Assembly (NCBI RefSeq): GCF_002140915.1
Contig: NZ_NGKU01000001.1
Location: forward strand, 2,803,194 to 2,867,193
Direction of reading: 5' to 3'
DNA from: Candidatus Enterococcus testudinis
GTDB taxonomy: Bacteria; Bacillota; Bacilli; Lactobacillales; Enterococcaceae
DNA length: 64,000 nucleotides
The notes below the pieces were generated by a model. It was not told the origin of the DNA and did not search any database. It saw only the letters and a list, made by a program, of their open reading frames with translations. The first letter of the stretch is position 1. Every line of letters begins with the position of its first letter. Made by a program: the position numbers and the translations under genes. This document shows, piece by piece, positions 1-7,907 of this stretch.

Positions 1-70
1 TTCGCTCCCCTAGTACTATTCATCATCTGCTCTGTACGGCTTGCGCCGTCCAGTCGCAGTGATTCATAGC

Positions 71-106
71 AAAAAAGTGAGATTCGGGTTGAACCTCACT
101 TTTCTT
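71..106 (-). terminator. Rho-independent terminator of rpsO
   Basis: Read on the minus strand, a 13-nt stem (AAAAGTGAGGTTC / GAATCTCACTTTT) closes a short loop and is followed by a T-rich run. It begins 9 bp after the rpsO stop codon. Positions 1-70, beyond it, show no gene. Confidence 0.8.
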
Positions 107-114
107 GTGTTTGA

Positions 115-384
115 TTAACGACGTAATCCTAAAGCTTGGATTAATTCGCGGTAGCGTTGTACGTCTTTTTTACGTAGGTACGCCAATAAGTTACGACGAT
201 GTCCAACTTTTTTCATTAAGCCACGGTATGAATGGTGGTCTTTTTTGTGCGTACGTGCATGTTCGTTCAATTGGTTGATGTCTTCAGTTAAGACAGCAAT
301 TTGAACTTCTGGAGAACCAGTATCTCCTTCATGACGTGCAAATTGGTTGATTAGTTCGTTTTTGCGTTCTTTTGAAATTGCCAT
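115..384 (-). CDS. rpsO: 30S ribosomal protein S15
   Basis: An 89-residue S15, which binds the central domain of 16S rRNA and nucleates the 30S platform. The sequence opens [12 protein letters not shown], carries the conserved [17 protein letters not shown] segment around residues 17-33 and the basic helix [19 protein letters not shown], and ends in GLRR, all typical of the family at its usual length. An upstream in-frame GTG three codons earlier lies inside the GAGGTG Shine-Dalgarno, so the ATG at 384 is the start. It is transcribed alone, ending in the hairpin at 71-106. Certain identification. Confidence 0.98.
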   Translation of the reverse strand: MAISKERKNELINQFARHEGDTGSPEVQIAVLTEDINQLNEHARTHKKDHHSYRGLMKKVGHRRNLLAYLRKKDVQRYRELIQALGLRR

Positions 385-395
385 GTTTTTCACCT

Positions 396-492
396 CTTCT
401 TCTTATTCCCCTGCGACTGAGTAAAACGTTGGTGATTCGTTGAACCAAGTAACAGGTCACGTGCTTTTCACACGTTACTACTTTACTTTATT
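396..492 (-). promoter_or_regulatory. Possible S15 autoregulatory mRNA leader
   Basis: The stretch upstream of rpsO folds on the minus strand into AGTAAC...GTTACT enclosing GTG...CAC, followed by a small GGT...ACC hairpin near the ribosome binding site. Firmicute S15 proteins are known to bind such junctions in their own leader and repress translation. I see the pairing only; membership of a known S15-leader family is inference. Confidence 0.3.
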
Positions 493-558
493 CTAGGTAA
501 AAAAGCAAGTTAATGACTCGATTCTTTTTGCGAATCATGAAAGCTCATACAAATCTTA

Positions 559-567
559 TGGTATACT
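559..567 (+). promoter_or_regulatory. Extended -10 promoter for the RpiR-type gene
   Basis: TGGTATACT is an extended -10 (TGnTATACT) 34 bp upstream of the start codon. No good -35 box is present 17 bp upstream, which fits an extended -10 promoter. An AAAGGA ribosome binding site lies between it and the ATG. Confidence 0.4.
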
Positions 568-600
568 GTTTTTAGATATTGATGTAAAGGATGTGAAAGA

Positions 601-1461
601 ATGAGTGTTCTTTCCCGTATCGAGAGCATGAAGAGTGAACTTTCACTCTCTGAAAAGAAACTCTTTACTTTTATGGAAGAGAATCCTGAGAAGGTCCCTT
701 CCATGACTGCCAGCCAATTAGCAGAAGCAACTGGAATCAGCGCCCCTACCGTGGTCCGGTTTGCCAAGAAAACCGGATTTGCCAGTTTGACTGATCTAAA
801 AATACAATTATCTGCTGAAACCGGCCTACGCCAAAATCCCCACGAGAGATTGGGGTATGCAGATGTGGAATTAAATGAACCTTTCCAAGCGATCACTTCT
901 AAATTGAGCCACAATGCACAGGTCACGTTGACCGAGACAGCCAATCTATTGGATGAATCGCTCATGGTGGACGCGACTGATTTGCTGGCTGTCTGTGAAA
1001 GAATCTTTGTCTGCGGTATCGGTGCTTCGTCTTTGATTGCGCAAGATATCCAACAAAAGTGGACCCGTTTGGGGAAAATCGTGATTTTCGAAAATGACTA
1101 TAATTTATTGCTGCCGCAGTTGGTCAAATATGAGAAAAAAAGCGTCCTCTGGGTGATTTCCAACAGTGGCCACACCCCAGAAATGGTCCATTTGGCTGAG
1201 TTCGCTACTGGCAAAAAGATACCGATTATTTCTCTGACCCGTTTTGGCAATAACCCTTTAACAAAACTAGCTGATGTTCCCTTGCAAGTTTCTCGCGCCA
1301 AAGAAGCCAACCGTCGCAGTGCGGCTACTAATTCGATCATTGCTCACTTATTGGCTGTCGATGTTCTTTTCTACGTCTTTTTGAGCAAGAATGAACGATT
1401 GGCCCGGAATATTTATGAGTCACGACAAGCAATCGCTGATTTTCGTGAGAAGTATGTGTGA
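601..1461 (+). CDS. MurR/RpiR family transcriptional regulator (HTH + SIS)
   Basis: A 286-residue regulator. Residues 1-77 form the RpiR-type helix-turn-helix, with the signature SAPTVVRFAKKTGFASLTDL near residues 47-66. Residues about 125-255 form a SIS (sugar isomerase) domain with FVCGIGASSLIAQDIQQKW and WVISNSGHTPEMV, the phosphosugar-binding loops. Family members sense phosphosugars such as MurNAc-6-P or N-acetyl-mannosamine-6-P. No sugar operon adjoins it directly: rpsO lies on one side and a convergent membrane protein on the other, so its target cannot be named. The sugar ABC operon 5 kb away is a possible but unproven target. Confidence 0.92.
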   Translation: MSVLSRIESMKSELSLSEKKLFTFMEENPEKVPSMTASQLAEATGISAPTVVRFAKKTGFASLTDLKIQLSAETGLRQNPHERLGYADVELNEPFQAITSKLSHNAQVTLTETANLLDESLMVDATDLLAVCERIFVCGIGASSLIAQDIQQKWTRLGKIVIFENDYNLLLPQLVKYEKKSVLWVISNSGHTPEMVHLAEFATGKKIPIISLTRFGNNPLTKLADVPLQVSRAKEANRRSAATNSIIAHLLAVDVLFYVFLSKNERLARNIYESRQAIADFREKYV

Positions 1462-1591
1462 ACGGATAGACAAGGTTTTAGCTCGTTCTTCCTTCCTCTT
1501 TCTTATACATGTATTATATATGCTAAATTTGCTGAAAAAACAGATGAACAACAAGCGTTCAGGTAAAAAAAGAAACTACATTTAAACAGAT

Positions 1592-1634
1592 AAAAAACAC
1601 AAGAGCTTTATTCCTAGGCATCTTGTGTTTTTTT
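1592..1634. terminator. Bidirectional terminator between convergent genes
   Basis: A perfect 13-bp stem (AAAAAACACAAGA / TCTTGTGTTTTTT) with a 16-nt loop lies between two convergent genes. A-run and T-run flanks let it serve both strands. The 130 bp between 1462 and 1591 hold no convincing gene. Confidence 0.85.
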
Positions 1635-1636
1635 AG

Positions 1637-2800
1637 CTATTCTTGTTTCACTTCAGTATCTGTTTCTTCTTCATATAAACTGGATACTCTCGTGTACCAT
1701 TCAAAGATATGCGTAATGATCACTTTTGCTGCCGCATAGACAGGGATTCCTAAAATCACTCCTACCAGCCCAAACAACTTCCCAGATGTCAGTAAGACCA
1801 ATAGAATCGTGACGGGATGAATCGACAATTCATTGCCTAGGACTAGCGGTGAAATCAAGCGGCCTTCAATCGTCTGTTCGATCACAAAAACGATCAATAC
1901 TTTGACCAATAGAATCGGTCCGCCGACGATGCCTAAGAAGACTGCCGGTACCATGGCCAAAAATGAACCCAAATAAGGAATCAAATTTAAGAAGCCGGCT
2001 GCGATCCCCAACGTGATAGCATAATCTAGACCAATCAAACTAAACCCGATCATAAACATGATTGCTACAGCAAAGGCGACTGTCAATTGACCGCGGATAT
2101 AAGACGACACTTGGTCATTCATTTCTTTTAAAACGATCAACGAAGGTTGACGCATTTTTGTTGGCAAAAACTTCACAAAATACGGTGCCAATTGGCGACC
2201 ATCTTTCAACAAGTAAAACAAGATAAATGGCATCGTGATCACTGCCAAGATGATCGTTGCTACAGCCCCGAAAAAGCTGCCTAAGTTCTGAATCGTGCTG
2301 CGGGATAAATTCTGAACTAAATCAGTCATTGTGGTTATCAATTTTTCGTTTGAAGCTTCGATTTGCTCTTGCACTTGTGAAAAAATCGGGTCTGATAGAA
2401 TCTCATTGACCTTATTTTCGATAATCGTCAAGTAACCTGGTAAATTGTCCGCAAAACTTAGGGACTGTTCTTGAATTTTCGGAATGATCACCACCACACC
2501 CCATACAATCAACCCAATCACCAAGACAAACAAACCAAATATACTATAAATTCGCTTTATGCCCTTGCGTTCGAGATAGTCGACGGTCGGGTTCATCAAA
2601 TAATATAAGATTCCTGCCAGAATAATCGGCAATCCTACGATGGCCAAAAATTGCCAGAAGGGTTCAAATAGATACGATACTTTGGTAAACATAAACAAAA
2701 TCAGCAGGACCAAAAGAATGACCAGCAAACTGGTCACTGCTTGGTTGTTCAAAAACCATTTCCAAAACCAGGAATATGGTTTTTTATGTGTTTCTTTCAT
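1637..2800 (-). CDS. AI-2E family transporter (YtvI/YdbI-like membrane protein)
   Basis: A 387-residue polytopic membrane protein of the AI-2E/UPF0118 family. Hydrophobic segments lie at about 20-45, 48-70, 75-105, 170-200, 235-300 and 315-360. A soluble amphipathic insert spans about 105-165. The family's PYLGSFLAMVPAVFLGI region is visible near residue 275. Members include proposed autoinducer-2 exporters and Na+/H+ antiporters, so the substrate is unknown. It is probably cotranscribed with the GutA-like gene 14 bp upstream. The ATG follows a weak GGCCGTCC-like stretch rather than a strong Shine-Dalgarno, suggesting translational coupling. Confidence 0.9.
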   Translation of the reverse strand: MKETHKKPYSWFWKWFLNNQAVTSLLVILLVLLILFMFTKVSYLFEPFWQFLAIVGLPIILAGILYYLMNPTVDYLERKGIKRIYSIFGLFVLVIGLIVWGVVVIIPKIQEQSLSFADNLPGYLTIIENKVNEILSDPIFSQVQEQIEASNEKLITTMTDLVQNLSRSTIQNLGSFFGAVATIILAVITMPFILFYLLKDGRQLAPYFVKFLPTKMRQPSLIVLKEMNDQVSSYIRGQLTVAFAVAIMFMIGFSLIGLDYAITLGIAAGFLNLIPYLGSFLAMVPAVFLGIVGGPILLVKVLIVFVIEQTIEGRLISPLVLGNELSIHPVTILLVLLTSGKLFGLVGVILGIPVYAAAKVIITHIFEWYTRVSSLYEEETDTEVKQE

Positions 2801-2814
2801 TTAGGGACGGCCTC

Positions 2815-3168
2815 CTATTTGTAGGTCACTTTCATATCAACTGCAATTGTTGGCAATACTGCCGGTGTTAAGTAGATGGCACTTGATAATTGATTTTCTG
2901 CTGGCACATCGCCAAAAACAAACGTCACGTGCTGGATCGTCTGCAAGATTTGGTTTGCCACAGTTCCTACATATTGTACACGATATGCTTGATCGCCGAA
3001 AAGAATTTGATCGTCTTGCTTGACGATCAGGTCGCCTGAATCGGGCAGTGATTGAACCACTGAGTATTCTCGTAATGTGTCACTCGCTTCTTCGCCGAAG
3101 AAAATCAACATGTTTTCTTTGGGATCGATGGCTTGTGCCCCTATTTCTTTGATAGTTCCTTGTTTCAT
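2815..3168 (-). CDS. Orphan PTS glucitol/sorbitol IIA (GutA) family protein lacking the phospho-histidine
   Basis: A 117-residue protein of the PTSIIA_gutA family (PF03829). The GFGDQAYRVQYVGTVA-like core is visible as LFGDQAYRVQYVGTVANQ, followed by QHVTFVFGD. In E. coli SrlB, as I remember it, the phosphorylated histidine sits in EYCFIHCHG. Here the equivalent stretch is EYSVVQSLPD, with no histidine. The only His corresponds to a structural position (GHVTLRF in SrlB). No IIB or IIC gene is nearby. An in-frame start 7 codons earlier lies inside the AAGGGG ribosome binding site, so the ATG at 3168 is preferred. A regulatory or non-PTS role is inference. Confidence 0.8.
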   Translation of the reverse strand: MKQGTIKEIGAQAIDPKENMLIFFGEEASDTLREYSVVQSLPDSGDLIVKQDDQILFGDQAYRVQYVGTVANQILQTIQHVTFVFGDVPAENQLSSAIYLTPAVLPTIAVDMKVTYK

Positions 3169-3201
3169 AAGACAAATTCCCCTTTCCATTCTTCATTGAT
3201 T

Positions 3202-3210
3202 ATTATAACA
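3202..3210 (-). promoter_or_regulatory. Extended -10 promoter of the GutA-like/AI-2E operon
   Basis: On the minus strand TGTTATAAT is a perfect extended -10 box 34 bp upstream of the GutA-like start. On the opposite strand an extended -10, TGGTAGAAT at 3246-3254, sits 33 bp before the lactonase start, so the 119-bp intergenic region carries divergent promoters. Confidence 0.5.
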
Positions 3211-3287
3211 TAAAGAGTTTTTATAGCCGCCGAAATCCGCATTCTATGGTAGAATTAAAAAGAAATGAAAATATTAGGAGGTTATTT

Positions 3288-4310
3288 ATGTTGCAAACAA
3301 TTTATTTAGGTACGTATACCCGACGTGAAAGCAAAGGGATCTACTCGATCGCTTTAGATACTGAAAAAGGAACATTGTCTGATTTAACATTGCGGGCAGA
3401 AGAAACAAGCCCTACGTATTTGGCACGCAGCAAAAAAGAAGCGGTTTATTCTGTGACTGAAGTCGATGGCAAAGGTGGTGCTGCGGCATATACCCCTGCG
3501 TTCTCTTTGCTGAATACAGCAACTGAAGAAGGCGCGCCTTTATGTTATGTAGCGGTAGACGAAACCCGCCAACTGCTTTATGGTGCCAACTACCATAAAG
3601 GAGAAGTCAATGTCTATAAAATTTTAGCAGATGGCAGTATCGAAGCCACTGATAGTGTTTACCATGATGAGCCTGTTGGTTCTCATGAAAATCAAGACAA
3701 ACCTCATGTTCATTATACCAATTTAACACCCGACCAACGTTTAGCGGTCTGTGATCTAGGTACCGACCGTGTCTACACATACGATGTATCAGCTGACGGT
3801 AAGTTGACCGAAGTAGCTGTGTATGTGGCTGAAGATGGAACGGGGCCGCGTCATTTGGTCTTTCATCCAAACAATCAGTATGCCTATCTTGTTGGTGAAT
3901 TGGACAGCTCCTTGACCGTTTTGCGTTACAACGAGACTGACGGCAGTTTCGCGCGTATCCAAAAAGTGCCAACGATTCCTGCTGATTTCACTGATTTCAA
4001 TAGCGGTGCTGCGGTACGCATATCCACTGATGGACGTTTTGTTTACAGTTCTAATCGCGGCCATAACTCGATCGTTGTCTTTGAAGTGGCAGAAGACGGT
4101 GCTGCCTTGACTTTTGTTCAATCGATTTCGACTGAAGGCGACTTCCCTCGCGACTTTGATTTAGATCCAAGCAACGGCTATTTGGTCAATGCCAATCAGA
4201 ATTCTGACAACTTGACTTTATACCGTCGTGATGCGGATACTGGCGTCTTGACTTTAGTAGAAAAAGACATTTATACACCAGAATGCGTCTGCGTACTATT
4301 CGAAAAATAA
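3288..4310 (+). CDS. Lactonase family beta-propeller protein (6-phosphogluconolactonase type)
   Basis: A 340-residue seven-bladed beta-propeller of the YbhE/Pgl lactonase family (PF10282). Typical features are TIYLGTYTRRESKGIYSIALD at the N-terminus (split here by function, not by frame), PRHLVFHPNNQYAYLVGEL near residue 190, FVYSSNRGHNSIVVFEV near 250, and FPRDFDLDPSNGYLVNANQ near 290. The family hydrolyses 6-phosphogluconolactone in the oxidative pentose phosphate pathway. The start is set by AGGAGG seven bases before ATG 3288; an upstream in-frame ATG precedes this ribosome binding site. The small gene at 4330 follows after 19 bp and is probably cotranscribed. Substrate specificity is inferred. 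Confidence 0.88.
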   Translation: MLQTIYLGTYTRRESKGIYSIALDTEKGTLSDLTLRAEETSPTYLARSKKEAVYSVTEVDGKGGAAAYTPAFSLLNTATEEGAPLCYVAVDETRQLLYGANYHKGEVNVYKILADGSIEATDSVYHDEPVGSHENQDKPHVHYTNLTPDQRLAVCDLGTDRVYTYDVSADGKLTEVAVYVAEDGTGPRHLVFHPNNQYAYLVGELDSSLTVLRYNETDGSFARIQKVPTIPADFTDFNSGAAVRISTDGRFVYSSNRGHNSIVVFEVAEDGAALTFVQSISTEGDFPRDFDLDPSNGYLVNANQNSDNLTLYRRDADTGVLTLVEKDIYTPECVCVLFEK

Positions 4311-4329
4311 TCTTCTGGAGGACTCCCCC

Positions 4330-4680
4330 ATGTTTGAAAAAACACCAAAGGAACTAGTATTAAAAGATTTCTCAAATATTTACAACAAATGCCAATCGAC
4401 ATATGAATTGGTCACAAGTCGTCGCTATAACGAATCGTTGGTTTTACTGACCACCGCAGAAACCTATGCAATTGCAGAAAAAGCCTATATTCGTTGTGAT
4501 ACGTTCAAAGAGTTGCAAACGACTGAAGTCCAAGCATTTTTTGATGCCTTTGAAATTTACTATTTTGAATTGAAACAAGTACTGTTCCATGATGACGATG
4601 ATTTTGTTTCTTTAAAAAATCGATTGAACCAAACAGCATCTGCCTATGAAGCATTGACAGCCTCATTTAATTTGCTATGA
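4330..4680 (+). CDS. Small hypothetical helical protein
   Basis: A 116-residue protein that I do not recognise. It has no signal peptide or membrane segment, is rich in Glu/Lys/Tyr and predicted helical, and contains an acidic run HDDDDF near residue 87. The single Cys residues at 20 and 56 do not form a metal motif. A strong CTGGAGG ribosome binding site precedes its ATG. It lies 19 bp downstream of the lactonase gene and 33 bp upstream of another small gene on the same strand, with one terminator after the group, so the three form one transcription unit. Function unknown. Confidence 0.75.
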   Translation: MFEKTPKELVLKDFSNIYNKCQSTYELVTSRRYNESLVLLTTAETYAIAEKAYIRCDTFKELQTTEVQAFFDAFEIYYFELKQVLFHDDDDFVSLKNRLNQTASAYEALTASFNLL

Positions 4681-4713
4681 TGGAAGCAAATCAATCGTGA
4701 AAAGGTGAAGCCC

Positions 4714-4875
4714 ATGACACAAGAAGAAGTATTGGATCGACTGCGAGAAGAATTAGAAATGCCATTCTTTGAAGCAACATTAGAAAACAAGGTTTATACT
4801 GAAGCAGACTATCAACAAGTCAAAGCTGATTTGATCAAGTATTTTGATGACTATGTCCGCAACATAGAAAACTAA
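4714..4875 (+). CDS. Small acidic hypothetical protein, 53 aa
   Basis: ATG at 4714 follows AAAGGTG at a proper distance and opens a 53-codon frame ending TAA at 4873-4875. The product starts MTQEEVLDRLREELEMPFF and ends YVRNIEN; it is acidic, helical and soluble. It sits between the 116-residue protein and the terminator at 4884, in the same direction, so it looks like the last gene of the lactonase operon. I do not recognise a family. It could be a short regulatory or adaptor protein, but nothing in the sequence proves this. Confidence 0.7.
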   Translation: MTQEEVLDRLREELEMPFFEATLENKVYTEADYQQVKADLIKYFDDYVRNIEN

Positions 4876-4883
4876 ACCCATTC

Positions 4884-4919
4884 AAAAACACCTAAGAAGA
4901 CGCTTCTTAGGTGTTTTTT
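4884..4919. terminator. Bidirectional terminator
   Basis: A 16-bp stem (AAAAACACCTAAGAAG / CTTCTTAGGTGTTTTT) with a 3-nt loop and T-run lies between the end of the small + strand gene and the stop codon of the convergent nucleotidase gene, whose last codons abut it. Confidence 0.88.
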
Positions 4920-6467
4920 TTAGGCGATAACTTTGAAATTTTGGTTCGTGACAGCGTCAATCACGGGATGTGCTTTCAGATAATCCGCAATCAACTCGGT
5001 CATATCAACTTGGATTTCACGAATGATTTTCTCTGCAGCAAACATGTCATAGTTTCCCCCGCCTACCGCCCGATATTGATTGATGACGATATCTAAATGC
5101 TGGTCCATCGCTACCGGTTCTCCTTCAAAGACCAAGGTTGTGATCCGTTGCCCCACTGGTTGACGCAGATCGATCGTATACTCAATGCCTTCATACATAT
5201 CATAATTGTAGTACTGTGGTTTCGGTTCAATAAAAGCGGGATTAAAGATGATGGCGTTTTCTTCCACAGCTAAATAATTCGCTGTTTGCTCAAGTGCTGC
5301 CTTCAACTCTGCGCCGGTCACACGAACCACTGCCAATGTATTGGGATAAATATAATTGGTAATGACATCTCGCATAGTGATCGTGGATCCAAAGCCTTTC
5401 CCTTCATTATTGAACAAGGCTGTCCCTGAGATTTTTGCGCCGCTGGCGGCCATTTGCACCCGATTGATGAACTCGATATACGGATGTTCTTTGATTCTGG
5501 CACCCATTGGATCTGTGATGCGCATATCTCCTTCCACTTGTCCTAATGGTTGATCCAGCCAGGTATTCAACTCTTCATTGATTGGGGCCAGCAATGCCAA
5601 TGTCGCTTCATCTGGCGTTGCATCCACGACAGAAACCAATTCTGCCCTACTATCCACTACGCGGAATTGATCTTCATCTGTTGCGACGGTCAATTCGATT
5701 TTGCCGATAAAGCTGCCGCGAAAACCCGGTTGCACCACAGGGATGCCATTGATTTTGGTCGCTATCTCCCGGTGTTGGTGCCCAGTAAACAAAGCGTCTA
5801 TTCCTGATACTTCATGAAGCAATTGATAACCTTCATTTTCCCCCGTCAACAATTCGGTTGGTTCTCCAGTGATCAAATCTTTTTCAAACCCGCCATGGTA
5901 ACTGACCACCACGATGTCTGCCGCTTCTCTTAGCCGCGGAATATAGACTTTGGCGGTTTCCACGATCGATTGGAAGGTCATGCCTTTGATCGTTGCAGGT
6001 TGTTCCCAGTGGGGAATATATTGTGTGACTAAGCCCAAAACAGCAATTTTGACGCCTTCTTTTTCAATGATCTTGTAGGCTTGGCCAAAATAAGGATCGC
6101 CGTTTTCATTGAGAATATTGGCTGCTAATACTGGACTTTGGTAACTAGTGATGGCCTCTTTCAAGTAATCAAGCCCATAATTGAATTCGTGGTTTCCTAA
6201 CACGTGGACATCCACATCAAGAAGATTGACCGGTGCTGTTAGCGCCGAGACATGATGCTGGCTCTTGGCAATATAGTAACTCAATGGCGATCCTTGGATA
6301 AAATCGCCATTTTCGATGGTGATCACCGGACCGTCTGCTTCAGCTTTTAATTGTTTCATTTTGGTGGCAACTTTTGCGGTGCCAAAGCCCTGTTCTTGGT
6401 CATCAGAATAGTTGGTTGGTGTGACATATCCGTGCATATCGCTCGTTTCTAAGAACGTGATTTTCAT
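4920..6467 (-). CDS. Bifunctional metallophosphatase/5'-nucleotidase, cytoplasmic
   Basis: A 515-residue UshA-type protein. The N-terminal metallophosphatase domain shows DMHGYV (residues 10-15), ENGDFIQGSPLSYY, GNHEFNYG near 96, SYHGGFEKD near 195 and GHQHREI near 228, which together form the di-metal site. A C-terminal 5'-nucleotidase domain (about 325-500) holds the adenine-stacking NNEGKGFGSTIT and YNYDMYEGIEYTID stretches. There is no signal peptide or cell-wall anchor, unlike secreted UshA, so it probably acts in the cytoplasm on nucleotides or dinucleotides. The start follows AAAGGAGA. It has its own promoter and a structured 5' leader at 6499-6548. Confidence 0.93.
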   Translation of the reverse strand: MKITFLETSDMHGYVTPTNYSDDQEQGFGTAKVATKMKQLKAEADGPVITIENGDFIQGSPLSYYIAKSQHHVSALTAPVNLLDVDVHVLGNHEFNYGLDYLKEAITSYQSPVLAANILNENGDPYFGQAYKIIEKEGVKIAVLGLVTQYIPHWEQPATIKGMTFQSIVETAKVYIPRLREAADIVVVSYHGGFEKDLITGEPTELLTGENEGYQLLHEVSGIDALFTGHQHREIATKINGIPVVQPGFRGSFIGKIELTVATDEDQFRVVDSRAELVSVVDATPDEATLALLAPINEELNTWLDQPLGQVEGDMRITDPMGARIKEHPYIEFINRVQMAASGAKISGTALFNNEGKGFGSTITMRDVITNYIYPNTLAVVRVTGAELKAALEQTANYLAVEENAIIFNPAFIEPKPQYYNYDMYEGIEYTIDLRQPVGQRITTLVFEGEPVAMDQHLDIVINQYRAVGGGNYDMFAAEKIIREIQVDMTELIADYLKAHPVIDAVTNQNFKVIA

Positions 6468-6498
6468 GTGTGATTCTCCTTTATTCAGCTATGTACAC

Positions 6499-6548
6499 AA
6501 AAGGATCTGTGCCTAGGCATCTCGACACCTGATGACACAAATCCTTTT
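6499..6548 (-). promoter_or_regulatory. Structured 5' leader hairpin of the 5'-nucleotidase gene
   Basis: On the minus strand AAAAGGAT and TGTG (with one mismatch) pair with CACA and ATCCTTTT, and an inner AGGTGT-CGAG-ATGCCT hairpin sits at the tip. It lies between a TATAAT -10 box (6580-6585) and the start codon (32 nt away). No T-run follows, so it is not a simple terminator. I match it to no riboswitch class that I know. Confidence 0.45.
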
Positions 6549-6606
6549 GGCTGTCATTTCATTCAAGGTGTTTGTCTCTATTATACCTTAAAGAAAGAAC
6601 AACGTC

Positions 6607-7884
6607 TTATTGATTCCATACATCTTCCAATTGCGGTTTTGCTTCTTCAATCAATTGATCGACATCTTTGTCTGTATTTGACAAAATATTTTCCATAATC
6701 GCGCGGATTTCTGTGTACGCTGAATCAGAATTTTCTACCACTGGTAAAGAGAATAGTTCTTTGGTAGCTGACTCTAGTTCAGACGCAACTTTCGTATCTG
6801 GATTGTTTTTGTAATCATCACTTTCTAAAACAGACTCCACCACTGGCATATAGCCTGTCGCAACTGACCATTCTAGTTGTGACTCAGGAGACGTCAAGAA
6901 TTTCATATATTCAAACGCAGCTGTCCGCTCTTGGGCAGTCGCACTATTGAACATGTAAAGATCCGTTCCTTGTTGCAAATTGATGGCTTCTGGACGTGCC
7001 GAAACACCATATTCAAATTTGCCTTCGGTATCTTTTTTCACGTAACCTTCACCCGCAATTGATCCGATAAACATCGCCACTTGTTCGTTAGCGAACGGTC
7101 CTGACAAGTATTGATCAGAGCCTGCAATCCGGAAATAGCCATCTTTGACACCTTCTGCATAGTAATTGATCACTTCTTTTGACTCGTTGCTATCTAATTG
7201 CAGATCTTTGTCAAAGTCCACACCTTGATTCTGCATACCAATGGAATAATAGTTATTCAAAGAATCAAAGCCGGCACCCACGACTTTACCATCTGATTTT
7301 TCATAAATCGTTTGAGAAGCCGCTTTTAATTCATCAAAGGTTGTTGGTACTTCCACACCGTACTCATCTAGCATATCTGCATTATAAAAGAGCATTTCTG
7401 TTGATTTGTTGAAAGGAATACCATATTGCACGCCATCGATTTGTGCCCCTTCCAGTAACGGTGTGCGGATTTCTTCTTGATCCCCCCAGCCAATCGTATC
7501 GTTGTCGATATAAGCACCCAGATCCACCAACATCTCATCTTGCGCGGCATTCCACAACCAACCTGGATACGCTTGGGTGATCGTTGGCAGATCTTTTGGC
7601 GATGGCAACGTTGAATTGATTTTGGCTTGCAAGTCAGAATATTGAGATTGATTTTGTAATTCAATCTTGATATTGGGATTATCCGCCATAAATGCCTCGG
7701 TCAACTGGGTCAATGACTCTTCTTGCGCGCCATTCATGGCATGCCAAAAGGTGACGGTTGTTTCCTCTGTGATTTCTGTTGCAATGTCTTCATCGTTTGC
7801 TGCTGAAGATCCGTTACTGCCACAAGCCCCTAATACCAATGTCGCGGCCGCTGTTGCTGCAAATGCCCATTTCTTTGTCTTCAT
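6607..7884 (-). CDS. Sugar ABC transporter substrate-binding lipoprotein
   Basis: A 425-residue extracellular solute-binding protein of family 1 (MalE/UgpB type). Residues 1-21 are a lipoprotein signal with lipobox LGAC, so it is anchored by Cys21 outside the membrane. Recognisable stretches are TVTFWHAMNGAQEESLTQL (residue 43 on), ITQAYPGWLWNA, LPTTFDEL-like VPTTFDELKAAS, and FEYMKFLTSPESQLEWS. It is the last gene of a five-gene operon (ATPase, two permeases, MBL protein, this gene), which provides the rest of the importer. WHAMNG plus YPG resembles UgpB-type proteins for glycerol-3-phosphate or glycerophosphodiesters. The ligand is not proven. Confidence 0.93.
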   Translation of the reverse strand: MKTKKWAFAATAAATLVLGACGSNGSSAANDEDIATEITEETTVTFWHAMNGAQEESLTQLTEAFMADNPNIKIELQNQSQYSDLQAKINSTLPSPKDLPTITQAYPGWLWNAAQDEMLVDLGAYIDNDTIGWGDQEEIRTPLLEGAQIDGVQYGIPFNKSTEMLFYNADMLDEYGVEVPTTFDELKAASQTIYEKSDGKVVGAGFDSLNNYYSIGMQNQGVDFDKDLQLDSNESKEVINYYAEGVKDGYFRIAGSDQYLSGPFANEQVAMFIGSIAGEGYVKKDTEGKFEYGVSARPEAINLQQGTDLYMFNSATAQERTAAFEYMKFLTSPESQLEWSVATGYMPVVESVLESDDYKNNPDTKVASELESATKELFSLPVVENSDSAYTEIRAIMENILSNTDKDVDQLIEEAKPQLEDVWNQ

Positions 7885-7907
7885 TCTTTTCTCTCCTTTA
7901 TTCCTTT

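Noticed and set aside
1391-1585. 64-codon + strand frame at the end of the RpiR-type gene
   Set aside because: Starts inside the regulator gene in another frame, lacks a ribosome binding site, and has no family resemblance.
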